Shown here in pieces: positions 43,377 through 55,117 of a DNA stretch of 64,000 bases. A program made the translations under genes and the position numbers. Numbering within the stretch: the stretch's first letter is position 1; every line of letters begins with the position of its first letter. The notes under the pieces are model-generated. The model was not told where the DNA came from and did not search any database. It saw nothing but the letters and a program-made list of their open reading frames with translations. This DNA comes from Arabidopsis thaliana (taxonomy: Eukaryota; Streptophyta; Magnoliopsida; Brassicales; Brassicaceae): contig NC_003075.7 of NCBI RefSeq assembly GCF_000001735.4, positions 5,953,001 through 6,017,000 of the forward strand, read 5' to 3'.

Positions 43377-43859
43377 TTGTCCTAATATGATTAAATAATG
43401 TTTTTTCTACTAATACATTATAGACATATCATTTCTGATTATAAAAATATATTTCTATTTTTACCGACATATAATTTCAAATTAAAAAGATAAATTAGTA
43501 TTTACAAAATATTTCTAATTATAAAGCATATGTTTATTTTCCTAATATTTTAAACTTTTTGATTTTCTACCATCTAGTTAAAAAGTTTTTATAGACATCA
43601 ATTCTAATTATAAAGATATATTTCTAGATATTTCAAATCTCTTACTTCTACTATCACGAGATAATTTTTTTAATAGACATAACAATTCAATTTTATTCAG
43701 ATCTTCGACCATAATGAATACTTAGGAATAATATATCTACAAAAATAGAAACATATCGTAAAAATTGGATATATATACATAGACATACATATACATAAAC
43801 TTACATAGATATCCAAACACTAAATTAGTTGAATATCAATTCAATTGTCAGTTTTAAAA

Positions 43860-44204
43860 ATGGCCAAAATATCATCACCTTTGGCTCTCTTATTCATCAT
43901 GTTATCTTCCATCATGATCAACCATGTGGCGAGTTCCAAAACATGGTGTATAGCAACTCTAATCGCAACGAATGCGCAGCTGCAAGCAAATATTAATTTT
44001 GCATGTAGTCAAGGAGTTGATTGTAGGCCAATCCAACCTGGTGGATCTTGTTTTATCCCTAATAATCTTGCAAATCATGCATCGTTTGTGATGAACTCTT
44101 ATTATCAGACTCATGGTCGTACCAATCAGGCATGTAGTTTCAAAAATACCGGAACATTTGCTGCTACCGATCCTAGTTTTGGTAAATGTGTGTATGCGTC
44201 TTAG
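43860..44204 (+). CDS. Secreted X8-domain (CBM43-like) protein, copy 1
   Basis: 114 aa from the first ATG (MAKISSPLALLFIML...). Residues 1 to about 26 form a signal peptide. The X8 domain follows, starting KTWCIAT, with six Cys (WC, AC, DC, SC, AC, KC) and the family core LQANINFACSQGVDCRPIQP, then GGSCF, then HASFVMNSYYQ. Single X8 proteins bind beta-1,3-glucan in the cell wall or at plasmodesmata. This copy lacks the two residues (Ile-His) present after MINH in the other four and has QPGG rather than RPGG, so it is the most distinct unit. A TATATATA run lies about 90 bp upstream. The order fits At4g09462-09467. Confidence 0.88.
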   Translation: MAKISSPLALLFIMLSSIMINHVASSKTWCIATLIATNAQLQANINFACSQGVDCRPIQPGGSCFIPNNLANHASFVMNSYYQTHGRTNQACSFKNTGTFAATDPSFGKCVYAS

Positions 44205-46130
44205 AAATTTTATTTTGTTTTGATAATTTTTAAGCGTAATAAAAGAATGAATTGGTGATTACAATCATCCATTGGTGAATACAATACATAATAAAAGAAA
44301 TGGTGATTTCAATCATCCATTGGTGAATAAATGCGTAATTAATTTGATTGAATACGTAAGACATAAAAAGCGAGACAGATCCAAAAATATATATATTTAC
44401 AAAGATGACTCAAGTTGAACAAATCTCTTTAACCATGAGGCTCCACCAAATAGATACCATCATAAGTTCATAACTTAACCACCTATGCTAATCCACTATC
44501 AAATTCCTATTTTTTTTTTTTGTCTCCATTAATATAGTTTTTCTAGAAAAGTTGTTATTTACGGATCTCGTTAGACGGTGCATTGTTAACTCAAAGGACC
44601 TATCTAGTCCTTGAAATTCAAAAACAATAAGCTCCAAAGGTTTGATGATCTGTCATATGGAACCACCTCCCGAGGTTTGCGCTAAGAGAATTTATAATGA
44701 GAATCCATAGGTATTAACCATAACTTTAAAGATATAAATATATCCCTTTCTGCTGTTAAATCTGACCTAAGATATTCCTTTGATGTCCCTTGTAGTTATG
44801 CTAACATGTTTACATTAATCCCGTAAATAGTTTCAATTTGTGGAGTTAGGATTGCTCTCTCTATAATCCTTACATATGTAATTTTTGAAAAATTGGTTTC
44901 CATATTTATGGTTTGAAATATAACCTGAAAATAATATCTAATTTATTGCATTATAAATATAGGATCAACGACCATAATCTGACCATCGTCTTTGTTGACC
45001 TATTTAGCTTCACCTTTGGGTATTTTTCCATCTTCTACAGTTAGGAGCCATGCAGCTAAATTTTCTTGGATTTTTTAAATCCATGGGAGAAGACTTTGCA
45101 ACAGGCTTACAAGTATGGCTGTCTACTTGATGCTAAGACCACACGCATCATCGTGAGAGTCTTGTGGAATAATGATGTGTGTGCTTTTTTACCTCATAAG
45201 TTTTACTTTATAAAATACATGAAAAGTATCGAGTGCACCACTAATCTTATGTGTATTTAAGGAGTGATTACACAAAAAGAGAGAGAATGTGTTCCAAATC
45301 AATTAGAAAAGATATAAGCTATGACAAAAATAAGAGATTAGTTTATATTTCGTCATAGAAACAAGCAAGCAAGTAAATATGAAAAACATTCAACAAAGTG
45401 AAGTGTTGGGCATCACGAGTTTGCAAGAGATTCATTAAAACCTTCATTCCATGACTCTAAGATTATCAATCACTTACTAAACAAATTCTTTAACTTAATC
45501 TTAGGTGGAACAAAAATGACCTAAAGACTCACGGTTCGAATAGTCTATAGTCTAAGTTCTAAACTAAGCAGTTACTCAATTCTTCTAACAATTCAGTTAC
45601 TTATCAGTTACTCAAATTTTTCGAATAGTCTATAGTCTAAGTTCTAAACCCCGAGTATTTTTGAAAAGAAGTATCTAATATGATTAAATTATGTTTTTCT
45701 ACTAATACATTATAGACATATCATTTCTGATTATAAAAATATATTTCTATTTTTACCGACATATAATTTCAAATTAAAAAGATAAATTAGTATTTACAAA
45801 ATATTTCTAATTACAAAGCATATATTTATTTTCCAAAATATTTTAAACTTTTTGATTTTCTACCATCTAGTTAAAAAGTTTTTATAGACATCAATTCTAA
45901 TTATAAAGATATATTTCTAGATATTTCAAATCTCTTACTTCTACTATCACGAGATATTTTTTTTATTCAAATCTTCGACCAAAATGAATAACTTGGAATA
46001 ATATATCTACAAAAGTAGAAATATATCATCAAAATTTTATATATATATACATAGACGCACACATACATATACCTACATAGATATCCAAAAACTAAATTAG
46101 TTGAATACAATTCAATTGTCAGTTTTAAAA

Positions 46131-46481
46131 ATGGCCAAAATATCATCACCTTTGGCTCTCTTATTCATCATGTTATCTTCCATCATGATCAACCATATCC
46201 ATGTGGCGAGTTCCAAAACATGGTGTATAGCAACTCTAATCGCAACGAATGCGCAGCTGCAAGCAAATATTAATTTTGCATGTAGTCAAGGAGTTGATTG
46301 TAGGCCAATCCGACCTGGTGGATCTTGTTTTATCCCTAATAATCTTGCAAATCATGCATCGTTTGTGATGAACTCTTATTATCAGACCCATGGTCGTACC
46401 AATCAGGCATGTAGTTTCAAAAATACCGGCACATTTGCTGCTACCGATCCTAGTTTTGGTAAATGTGTGTATGCGTCTTAG
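46131..46481 (+). CDS. Secreted X8-domain protein, copy 2
   Basis: 116 aa with signal peptide and complete X8 domain with all six Cys. It has the Ile-His insertion before VASSKTWC and RPGG at the glucan-binding core. The protein is identical to copy 5. The 3' flank reads TTTTGCTTCGATAATTTC, then AAAACAATG, shared only with copy 5. The upstream TATA-like run TTATATATATATACATAG is retained. Confidence 0.88.
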   Translation: MAKISSPLALLFIMLSSIMINHIHVASSKTWCIATLIATNAQLQANINFACSQGVDCRPIRPGGSCFIPNNLANHASFVMNSYYQTHGRTNQACSFKNTGTFAATDPSFGKCVYAS

Positions 46482-48410
46482 AAATTTTATTTTGCTTCGA
46501 TAATTTCTATGCGTAATAAAACAATGAATTGGTGATTACAATCATCCATTGGTGAATACAATACGTAATAAAAGAAATGGTGATTTCAATCATCCATTGG
46601 TGAATAAATGCGTAATTAATTTGATTGAATACGTAAGACATAAAAAGCGAGACAGATCCAAAAACAAATATATATATTTACAAAGATGACTCAAGTTGAA
46701 CTAATCTCTTTAACCATGAGGCTCCACCAAATAGATACCATCATAAGTTCATAACTTAACCACCTATGCTAATCCACTATCAAATTCCTATTATTTTTTT
46801 TTGTCTCCATTAATATAGTTTTTCTAGAAAAGTTGTTATTTACGGATCTCGTTAGACGGTGCATTGTTAACTCAAATGACCTTTCTAGTCCTTGAAATTC
46901 AAAAACAATAAGCTCCAAAGGTTTGATGATCTGTCATATGGAACCACCTCCCGAGGTTTGCGCTAAGAGAATTTATAATGAGAATTCATAGGTATTAACC
47001 ATAACTTTAAAGATATAAATATATCCCTTTCTGCTGTTAAATCTGACCTAAGATATTCCTTTGATGTCCCTTGTAGTTATGCTAACATGTTTACATTAAT
47101 CCCGTAAATAGTTTCAATTTGTGGAGTTAGGATTGCTCTCTCTATAATCTTTGCATATGTAATTTTTGAAAAATTGGTTTCCATATTTATGGTTTGAAAT
47201 ATAACCTGAAAATAATATCTAATTTATTGCATTATAAATATAGGATCAACGACCATAATCTGACCATCGTCTTTGTTGACCTATTTAGCTTCACCTTTGG
47301 GTATTTTTCCATCTTTTACAGTTAGGAGCCATGCAGCTAAATTTTCTTGGATTTTTTAAATCCATGGGAGAAGACTTTGCAACAGGCTTACAAGTATGGC
47401 TGTCTACTTGATGCTAAGACCACACGCATCATCGTGAGAGTCTTGTGGAATAATGATGTGTGTGCTTTTTTACCTCATAAGTTTTACTTTATAAAATACA
47501 TGAAAAGTATCGAGTGCACCACTAATCTTATGTGTATTTAAGGAGTGATTACACAAAAAGAGAGAGAATGTGTTCCAAATCAATTAGAAAAGATATAAGC
47601 TATGACAAAAATAAGAGATTAGTTTATATTTCGTCATAGAAACAAGCAAGCAAGTAAATATGAAAAACATTCAACAAAGTGAAGTGTTGGGCATCACGAG
47701 TTTGCAAGAGATTCATTAAAACCTTCATTCCATGACTCTAAGATTATCGATCACTTACTAAACAAATTCTTTAACTTAATCTTAGGTGGAACAAAAATGA
47801 CCTAAAGACTCACGGTTCGAATAGTCTATGGTCTAAGTTCTAAACTAAGCAGTTACTCAATTCTTCTAACAATTCAGTTACTAATCAGTTACTCAAATGT
47901 TTCGAATAGTCTATAGTCTAAGTTCTAAACCCCGAGTATTTTTGAAAAGAAGTATCTAATATGATTAAATTATGTTTTTCTACTAATACATTATAGACAT
48001 ATCATTTCTGATTATAAAAATATATTTCTATTTTTACCGACATATAATTTCAAATTAAAAAGATAAATTAGTATTTACAAAATATTTCTAATTATAAAGC
48101 ATATATTTATTTTCCAAAATATTTTAAACTTTTTGATTTTCTACCATCTAGTTAAAAAGTTTTTATAGACATCAATTCTAATTATAAAGATATATTTCTA
48201 GATATTTCAAATCTCTTACTTCTACTATCACGAGATATTTTTTTTTATTCAAATCTTCGACCAAAATGAATAACTTGGAATAATATATCTACAAAAGTAG
48301 AAATATATCGTCAAAATTTTATATATATACATAGACGCACACATACATATACCTACATAGATATCCAAAAACTAAATTAGTTGAATACAATTCAATTGTC
48401 AGTTTTAAAA

Positions 48411-48761
48411 ATGGCCAAAATATCATCACCTTTGGCTCTCTTATTCATCATGTTATCTTCCATCATGATCAATCATATCCATGTGGCGAGTTCCAAAACA
48501 TGGTGTATAGCAACTCTAATCGCAACGAATGCGCAGCTGCAAGCAAATATTAATTTTGCATGTAGTCAAGGAGTTGATTGTAGGCCAATCCGACCTGGTG
48601 GATCTTGTTTTATCCCTAATAATCTTGCAAATCATGCATCGTTTGTGATGAACTCTTATTATCAGACCCATGGTCGTACCAATAAGGCATGTAGTTTCAA
48701 AAATACCGGCACATTTGCTGCTACCGATCCTAGTTTTGGTAAATGTGTGTATGCGTCTTAG
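48411..48761 (+). CDS. Secreted X8-domain protein, copy 3
   Basis: 116 aa, complete. It differs from copy 2 by one residue (TNKACS in place of TNQACS). Signal peptide and six Cys are intact. The 3' flank is of the TTTTGTTTCG type. The companion segment downstream (49,600-49,830) carries several private changes shared partly with unit 4 (for example CATCAGCGTGAG). Confidence 0.88.
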   Translation: MAKISSPLALLFIMLSSIMINHIHVASSKTWCIATLIATNAQLQANINFACSQGVDCRPIRPGGSCFIPNNLANHASFVMNSYYQTHGRTNKACSFKNTGTFAATDPSFGKCVYAS

Positions 48762-50689
48762 AAATTTTATTTTGTTTCGATAATTTCTATGCGTAATAAA
48801 AGAATGAATTGGTGATTACAATCATCCATTGGTGAATACAATACGTAATAAAAGAAATGGGGATTTCAATCATCCATTGGTGAATAAATGCGTAATTAAT
48901 TTGATTGAATACGTAAGACATAAAAAGCGAGCCAGATCCAAAAACAAATATATATATATTTACAAAGATGACTCAAGTTGAACAAATCTCTTTAACCATG
49001 AGGCTCCACCAAATAGATACCATCATAAGTTCATAACTTAACCACCTATGCTAATCCACTATCAAATTCCTTTTTTTTTTTTTTTTCTCCATTAATATAG
49101 TTTTTCTAGAAAAGTTGTTATTTACGGATCTCGTTAGACGGTGCATTGTTAACTCAAAGGACCTTCCTAGTCCTTGAAATTCAAAAACAATAAGCTCCAA
49201 AGGTTTGATGATCTGTCATATGGAACCACCTCCCGAGGTTTGCGCTAAGAGAATTTATAATGAGAATCCATAGGTATTAACCATAACTTTAAAGATATAA
49301 ATATATCCCTTTCTGCTGTTAAATCTGACCTAAGATATTCCTTTGATGTCCCTTGTAGTTATGCTAACATGTTTACATTAATCCCGTAAATAGTTTCAAT
49401 TTGTGGAGTTAGGATTGCTCTCTCTATAATCCTTGCATATGTAATTTTTGAAAAATTGGTTTCCGTATTTATGGTTTGAAATATAACCTGAAAATAATGT
49501 CTAATTTATTGCATTATAAATATAGGATCAACGACCATAATCTGACCATCTTCTTTGTTGACCTATTTAGCTTCACCTTTGGGTATTTTTCCATCTTCTA
49601 CAGTTAGGAGCCATGCAGCTAAATTTTCTGGGATTTTTTAAATCCATGAGAGAAGACTTTGCAAGAGGTTTACAAGTATGGTTGTCTACTTGATGCTAAG
49701 ACCACACGCATCAGCGTGAGAGTCTTGTGGAATAATGATGTGTGTGCTTTTTTACCTCATAAGTTTTACTTTATAAAATACATGAAAAGTATCGAGTGCA
49801 CCACTAATCGTATGTGTATTTAAGGATTGATTACACAAAAAGAGAGAGAATGTGTTCCAAATCAATTAGAAAAGATATAAGCTATGACAAAAATAAGAGA
49901 TTAGTTTATATTTCGTCATAGAAACAAGCAAGCAAGTAAATATGAAAAGAATTCAACAAAGTGAAGTGTTGGGCATCACGAGTTTGCAAGAGATTCATTA
50001 AAACCTTCATTCCATGACTCTAAGATTATCGATCACTTACTAAACAAATTCTTTAACTTAATCTTAGGTGGAACAAAAATGACCTAAAGACTCACGGTTC
50101 GAATAGTCTATAGTCTAAGTTCTAAACTAAGCAGTTACTCAATTCTTCTAACAATTATGTTACTAATCAGTTACTCAAATTTTTCTAATAGTCTATAGTC
50201 TAAGTTCTAAACCCCGAGTACTTTTGAAAAGAAGTATCTAATATGATTAAATTATGTTTTTCTACTAATACATTATAGACATATCATTTCTGATTATAAA
50301 AATATATTTCTATTTTTACTGACATATAATTTCAAATTAAAAAGAAAATTTACTGTTTACAACATATTTCTAATTATAAAGCATATATTTATTTTCCAAA
50401 ATATTTTAAACTTTTTGATTTTCTACCATCTAGTTAAAAAGTTTTTATAGACATCAATTCTAATTATAAAGATATATTTCTAGATATTTCAAATCTCTTA
50501 CTTCTACTATCACGAGATATTTTTTTTATTCAGATCTTCGACCAAAATGAATAGCTATGAATAATAGCTACAAAAGTAGAAATATATCGTCAAAATTTTA
50601 TATATATACATAGACGCACACATACATATACCTACATAGATATCCAAAAACTAAATTAGTTGAATACAATTCAATTGTCAGTTTTAAAA

Positions 50690-51040
50690 ATGGCCAAAAT
50701 ATCATCACCTTTGGCTCTCTTATTCATCATGTTATCTTCCATCATGATCAACCATATCCATGTGGCGAGTTCCAAAACATGGTGTATAGCAACTCTAATC
50801 GCAACGAATGCGCAGCTGCAAGCAAATATTAATTTTGCATGTAGTCAAGGAGTTGATTGTAGGCCAATCCGACCTGATGGATCTTGTTTTATCCCTAATA
50901 ATCTTGCAAATCATGCATCGTTTGTGATGAACTCTTATTATCAGACCCATGGTCGTACCAATCAGATATGTAGTTTCAAAAATACCGGCACATTTGCTGC
51001 TACCAATCCTAGTTTTGGTAAATGTGTGTATGCGTCTTAG
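50690..51040 (+). CDS. Secreted X8-domain protein, copy 4 (most changed)
   Basis: 116 aa with signal peptide and six Cys. Three substitutions set it apart: RPDGSC for RPGGSC, TNQICS for TNQACS and ATNPSF for ATDPSF. The Gly-to-Asp and Asp-to-Asn changes fall in conserved positions of the X8 core and may weaken glucan binding. Its promoter side (AAAAAGAAAATTTACTGTTT) is shared with unit 5. Confidence 0.87.
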   Translation: MAKISSPLALLFIMLSSIMINHIHVASSKTWCIATLIATNAQLQANINFACSQGVDCRPIRPDGSCFIPNNLANHASFVMNSYYQTHGRTNQICSFKNTGTFAATNPSFGKCVYAS

Positions 51041-52964
51041 AACTTTTATTTTGTTTCGATAATTTCTATGCGTAATAAAAGAATGAATTGGTGATTACAA
51101 TCATCCATTGGTGAATACAATACGTAATAAAAGAAATGGTGATTTCAATCATCCATTGGTGAATAAATGCGTAATTAATTTGATTGAATACGTAAGACAT
51201 AAAAAGCGAGACAGATCCAAAAATATATATATTTACAAAGATGACTCAAGTTGAACAAATCTCTTTAACCATGAGGCTCCACCAAATAGATACCATCATA
51301 AGTTCATAACTTAACCACCGATGCTAATCCACTATCAAATTCCTATTATTTTTTTTTGTCTCCATTAATATAGTTTTTCTAGAAAAGTTGTTATTTACGG
51401 ATCTCGTTAGACGGTGCATTGTTAACTCAAACGACCTTCCTAGTCCTTGAAATTTAAAAACAATAAGCTCCAAAGGTTTGATGATCTGTCATATGGAACC
51501 ACCTCCCGAGGTTTGCGCTAAGAGAATTTATAATGAGAATCCATAGGTATTAACCATAACTTTAAAGATATAAATATATCCCTTTCTGTTGTTAAATCTG
51601 ACCTAAGATATTCCTTTGATGTCCCTTGTAGTTATGCTAACATGTTTACATTAATCCCGTAAATAGTTTCAATTTGTGGAGTTAGGATTGCTCTCTCTAT
51701 AATCCTTGCATATGTAATTTTTGAAAAATTGGTTTCCATATTTATGGTTTGAAATATAACCTGAAAATAATATTTAATTTATTGCATTATAAATATAGGA
51801 TCAACGACTATAATCTGACCATCGTCTTTGTTGACCTATTTAGCTTCACCTTTGGGTATTTTTCCATCTTCTACATTTAGGAGCCATGCAGCTAAATTTT
51901 CTTGGATTTTTTAAATCCATGGGAGAAGACTTTGCAACAGGCTTACAAGTATGGCTGTCTACTTGATGCTAAGACCACACGCATCAGCGTGAGAGTCTTG
52001 TGGAATAATGATGTGTGTGCTTTTTTACCTCATAAGTTTTACTTTATAAAATACATGAAAAGTATCGAGTGCACCACTAATCGTATGTGTATTTAAGGAT
52101 TGATTACACAAAAAGAGAGAGAATGTGTTCCAAATCAATTAGAAAAGATATAAGCTATGACAAAAATAAGAGATTAGTTTATATTTCGTCATAGAAACAA
52201 GCAAGCAAGTAAATATGAAAAGAATTCAACAAAGTGAAGTGTTGGGCATCACGAGTTTGCAAGAGATTCATTAAAACCTTCATTCCATGACTCTAAGATT
52301 ATCGATCACTTACTAAACAAATTCTTTAACTTAATCTTAGGTGGAACAAAAATGACCTAAAGACTCACGGTTCGAATAGTCTATAGTCTAAGTTCTAAAC
52401 TAAGCAGTTACTCAATTCTTCTAACAATTCAGTTACTAATCAGTTACTCAAATTTTTCGAATAGTCTATAGTCTAAGTTCTAAACCCCGAGTATTTTTGA
52501 AAAGAAGTATCTAATATGATTAAATTATGTTTTTCTACTAATACATTATAGACATATCATTTCTGATTATAAAAATATATTTCTATTTTTACTGACATAT
52601 AATTTCAAATTAAAAAGAAAATTTACTGTTTACAACATATTTCTAATTATAAAGCATATATTTATTTTCCAAAATATTTTAATCTTTTTGATTTTCTACC
52701 ATCTAGTTAAAAAGTTTTTATAGACATCAATTCTAATTATAAAGATATATTTCTAGATATTTCAAATCTCTTACTTCTACTATCACGAGATATTTTTTTT
52801 ATTCAGATCTTCGACAAAAATGAATAGCTATGAATAATATATCTACAAAAGTAGAAATATATCGTCAAAATTTTATATATATACATAGACGCACACATAC
52901 ATATACCTACATAGATATCCAAAAACTAAATTAGTTGAATACAATTCAATTGTCAGTTTTAAAA

Positions 52965-53315
52965 ATGGCCAAAATATCATCACCTTTGGCTCTCTTATTC
53001 ATCATGTTATCTTCCATCATGATCAACCATATCCATGTGGCGAGTTCCAAAACATGGTGTATAGCAACTCTAATCGCAACGAATGCGCAGCTGCAAGCAA
53101 ATATTAATTTTGCATGTAGTCAAGGAGTTGATTGTAGGCCAATCCGACCTGGTGGATCTTGTTTTATCCCTAATAATCTTGCAAATCATGCATCGTTTGT
53201 GATGAACTCTTATTATCAGACCCATGGTCGTACCAATCAGGCATGTAGTTTCAAAAATACCGGCACATTTGCTGCTACCGATCCTAGTTTTGGTAAATGT
53301 GTGTATGCGTCTTAG
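52965..53315 (+). CDS. Secreted X8-domain protein, copy 5
   Basis: 116 aa, protein identical to copy 2, including the shared TTTTGCTTCG 3' flank, while its upstream region is of the unit-4 type. It is therefore a mosaic unit. Signal peptide, X8 domain and six Cys are complete. The companion segment downstream (53,600-54,520) is more diverged and marks the right end of the array. Confidence 0.88.
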   Translation: MAKISSPLALLFIMLSSIMINHIHVASSKTWCIATLIATNAQLQANINFACSQGVDCRPIRPGGSCFIPNNLANHASFVMNSYYQTHGRTNQACSFKNTGTFAATDPSFGKCVYAS

Positions 53316-54687
53316 AAATTTTATTTTGCTTCGATAATTTCTATGCGTAATAAAACAATGAATTGGTGATTACAATCATCCATTGGTGAATACAATACGT
53401 AATAAAAGAAATGATGATTTCAATCATCCATTGGTGAATAAATGCGTAATTAATTTGATTGAATACGTAAGACATAAAAAGCGAGACAGATCCAAAAACA
53501 AATATATATATTTACAAAGATGATTCAAGTTGAACAAATCTCTTTAACCATGAGGCTCCACCAAATAGATACCATCGTAAGTTCATAACTTAACCACCTA
53601 TGCTAATCCACTATCAAATTCCTAATTTTTTTTTGTCTCCATTAATATAGTTTTTCTAGAAAAGTTGTTATTTACGGATCTCGTTAAACGGTGCATTGTT
53701 AACTCAAACGACCTTCCTAGTCCTTGAAATTCAAAAACAATAAGCTCCAAAGGTTTGATGATCTGTCATATGGAACCACCTCCCAAGGTTTGCGCTAAGA
53801 GAATTTATAATGAGAATCCATAGGTATTAACCATAACTTTAAAGATATAAATATATCCCTTTCTGACCTAAGATATTCCTTTGATGTCTCTTGTAGTTAT
53901 GCTAACATGTTTACATTAATCCCGTAAATAGTTTCAATTTGTGGAGTTAGGATTGCTCGCTCTATAATCCTTGCATATGTAATTTTTGCAAATTGTTTTC
54001 TGTATTTATGGTTTGAAATATAACCTGAAAATAATGTCTAATCTATTGCATTATAAATTTAGGATCAACGACCACAATCTGACAATCGTCTTTGTTGACC
54101 TATTTAGCTTCACCTGTGGATGCTTTTCCATCTTCTACAGTTAGGAGCCATGCATCAAAATTTTCTGGGATTATTTTAAATCCATGAGAGAAGACTTTGC
54201 AAGAGTCTTACAAGTATGACTGTCTAGATGATGCTAAGACCGCATCAGCTTGAGAGTCTTGTGGAATAATGATGTGTGTGCTTTTTTACCTCATAAGTTT
54301 TATTTTATAAATACATGGTATCGAATGCACCACTAAGCTTATGTGTATTTAAGGATTGATTACACAAAAAGAGAGAGAATGTGTTCCAAATCAATTAGAA
54401 TAGAAATAAGCTATGACAAAATTAAGAGATTAGTTTAGATTTCTTCATAGAAACAACCAAGCAAGTAAACATGAAAATAAATCAACAAAGTGAAGTGTTG
54501 GGCATTACGAGTTTGCAAGAGATTCAAGTGAATGTGTGTAATAGGAAGACTTTGTTTTTTGGGCATCTTCTGTTTTGAAACATTCAAGTGAGTGTGTAAT
54601 AAGAAGACTTTTAATCTTAATTTTAGCCATCTTCGTGATATAGTGTAGTAAAGTTTTAGGCATTTGCTTGTTAATGAATTTCAAGAG

Positions 54688-55117
54688 ATGAACAAGAAGG
54701 AGATCTTCAAGCTAGCCAAGGGTTTCAGGGGAAGAGCTAAGAATTGCATAAGAATCGCGAGGGAAAATGTTGATAAAGCTCTACAATACTCTTACAGAGA
54801 AAGGTGCAACAAGAAACGTGAGATAAGGGGTCTTTGGATCGAGCTCATCAATGCCGGTTCTCTTCAACACGGTGTACGTTTGATTAGATTTTCCCCCTAA
54901 TTGCATTGATTCCATACGTTATGTTTACCTTGAAGCTCAAATATGCTTAAACAAGTGAATTACTTCGTGTTTCTACACTTATTTTTCTTGTGAAGAACAT
55001 TGAAATTGCATGTTTGATTGGAATCCTAACATCTAAAACTTGAAACAGGTGAACTACAGTAACTTCATCAATGGACTGATGAAGGAGAACATCCAGCTGA
55101 TATTTGTATATACGTGA
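54688..55117 (+). pseudogene. Truncated copy of organellar-type ribosomal protein L20 (bL20)
   Basis: Exon 1 is 54,688-54,873, with a GTACGT donor. Exon 2 starts at 55,049 after an ACAG acceptor. Joined they read MNKKEIFKLAKGFRGRAKNC, then IRIARENVDKALQYSYRERC, and on to HGVNYSNFINGLMKENIQL, before diverging (IFVYT) and stopping at 55,117, for 84 aa. bL20 binds 23S-type rRNA early in large-subunit assembly. The nuclear mitochondrial gene I recall is about 126 aa, so the C-terminal third is missing. Changes at usually basic positions (REN, ERC, IEL) suggest relaxed constraint. The retained intron shows this is a DNA-level duplicate, not a retrocopy. It may be transcribed but is probably non-functional. 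Confidence 0.75.

Larger units (their letters stand above)
43377..54520 (+). repeat. Five-unit tandem array, ~2.28 kb per unit, one X8 gene each
   Basis: Start codons of the five genes are spaced 2,271, 2,280, 2,279 and 2,275 bp apart. The whole unit is repeated, including promoter, gene, 3' flank and a conserved non-coding companion segment (for example CTGTCATATGGAACCACCTC through GTTAGGAGCCATGCAGC). Units are almost identical and differ by scattered substitutions and by poly-T and AT length. The unit joint lies near GTATCTAATATGATTAAATT. Similarity ends near 54,520 on the right and continues in diverged form to about 42,505 on the left. Confidence 0.95.

Noticed and set aside
45066-45260. 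A 64-codon open stretch repeated in each X8 unit (also at 47,347 and 51,902)
   Set aside because: It lacks an ATG at its start, is broken in units 3 and 5, resembles no family and is conserved only because the whole unit is duplicated.
54688-55117. Plastid or mitochondrial DNA insertion as the source of the bL20 copy
   Set aside because: It carries a spliceosomal intron and matches the nuclear-encoded organellar form, so it is a nuclear duplicate.
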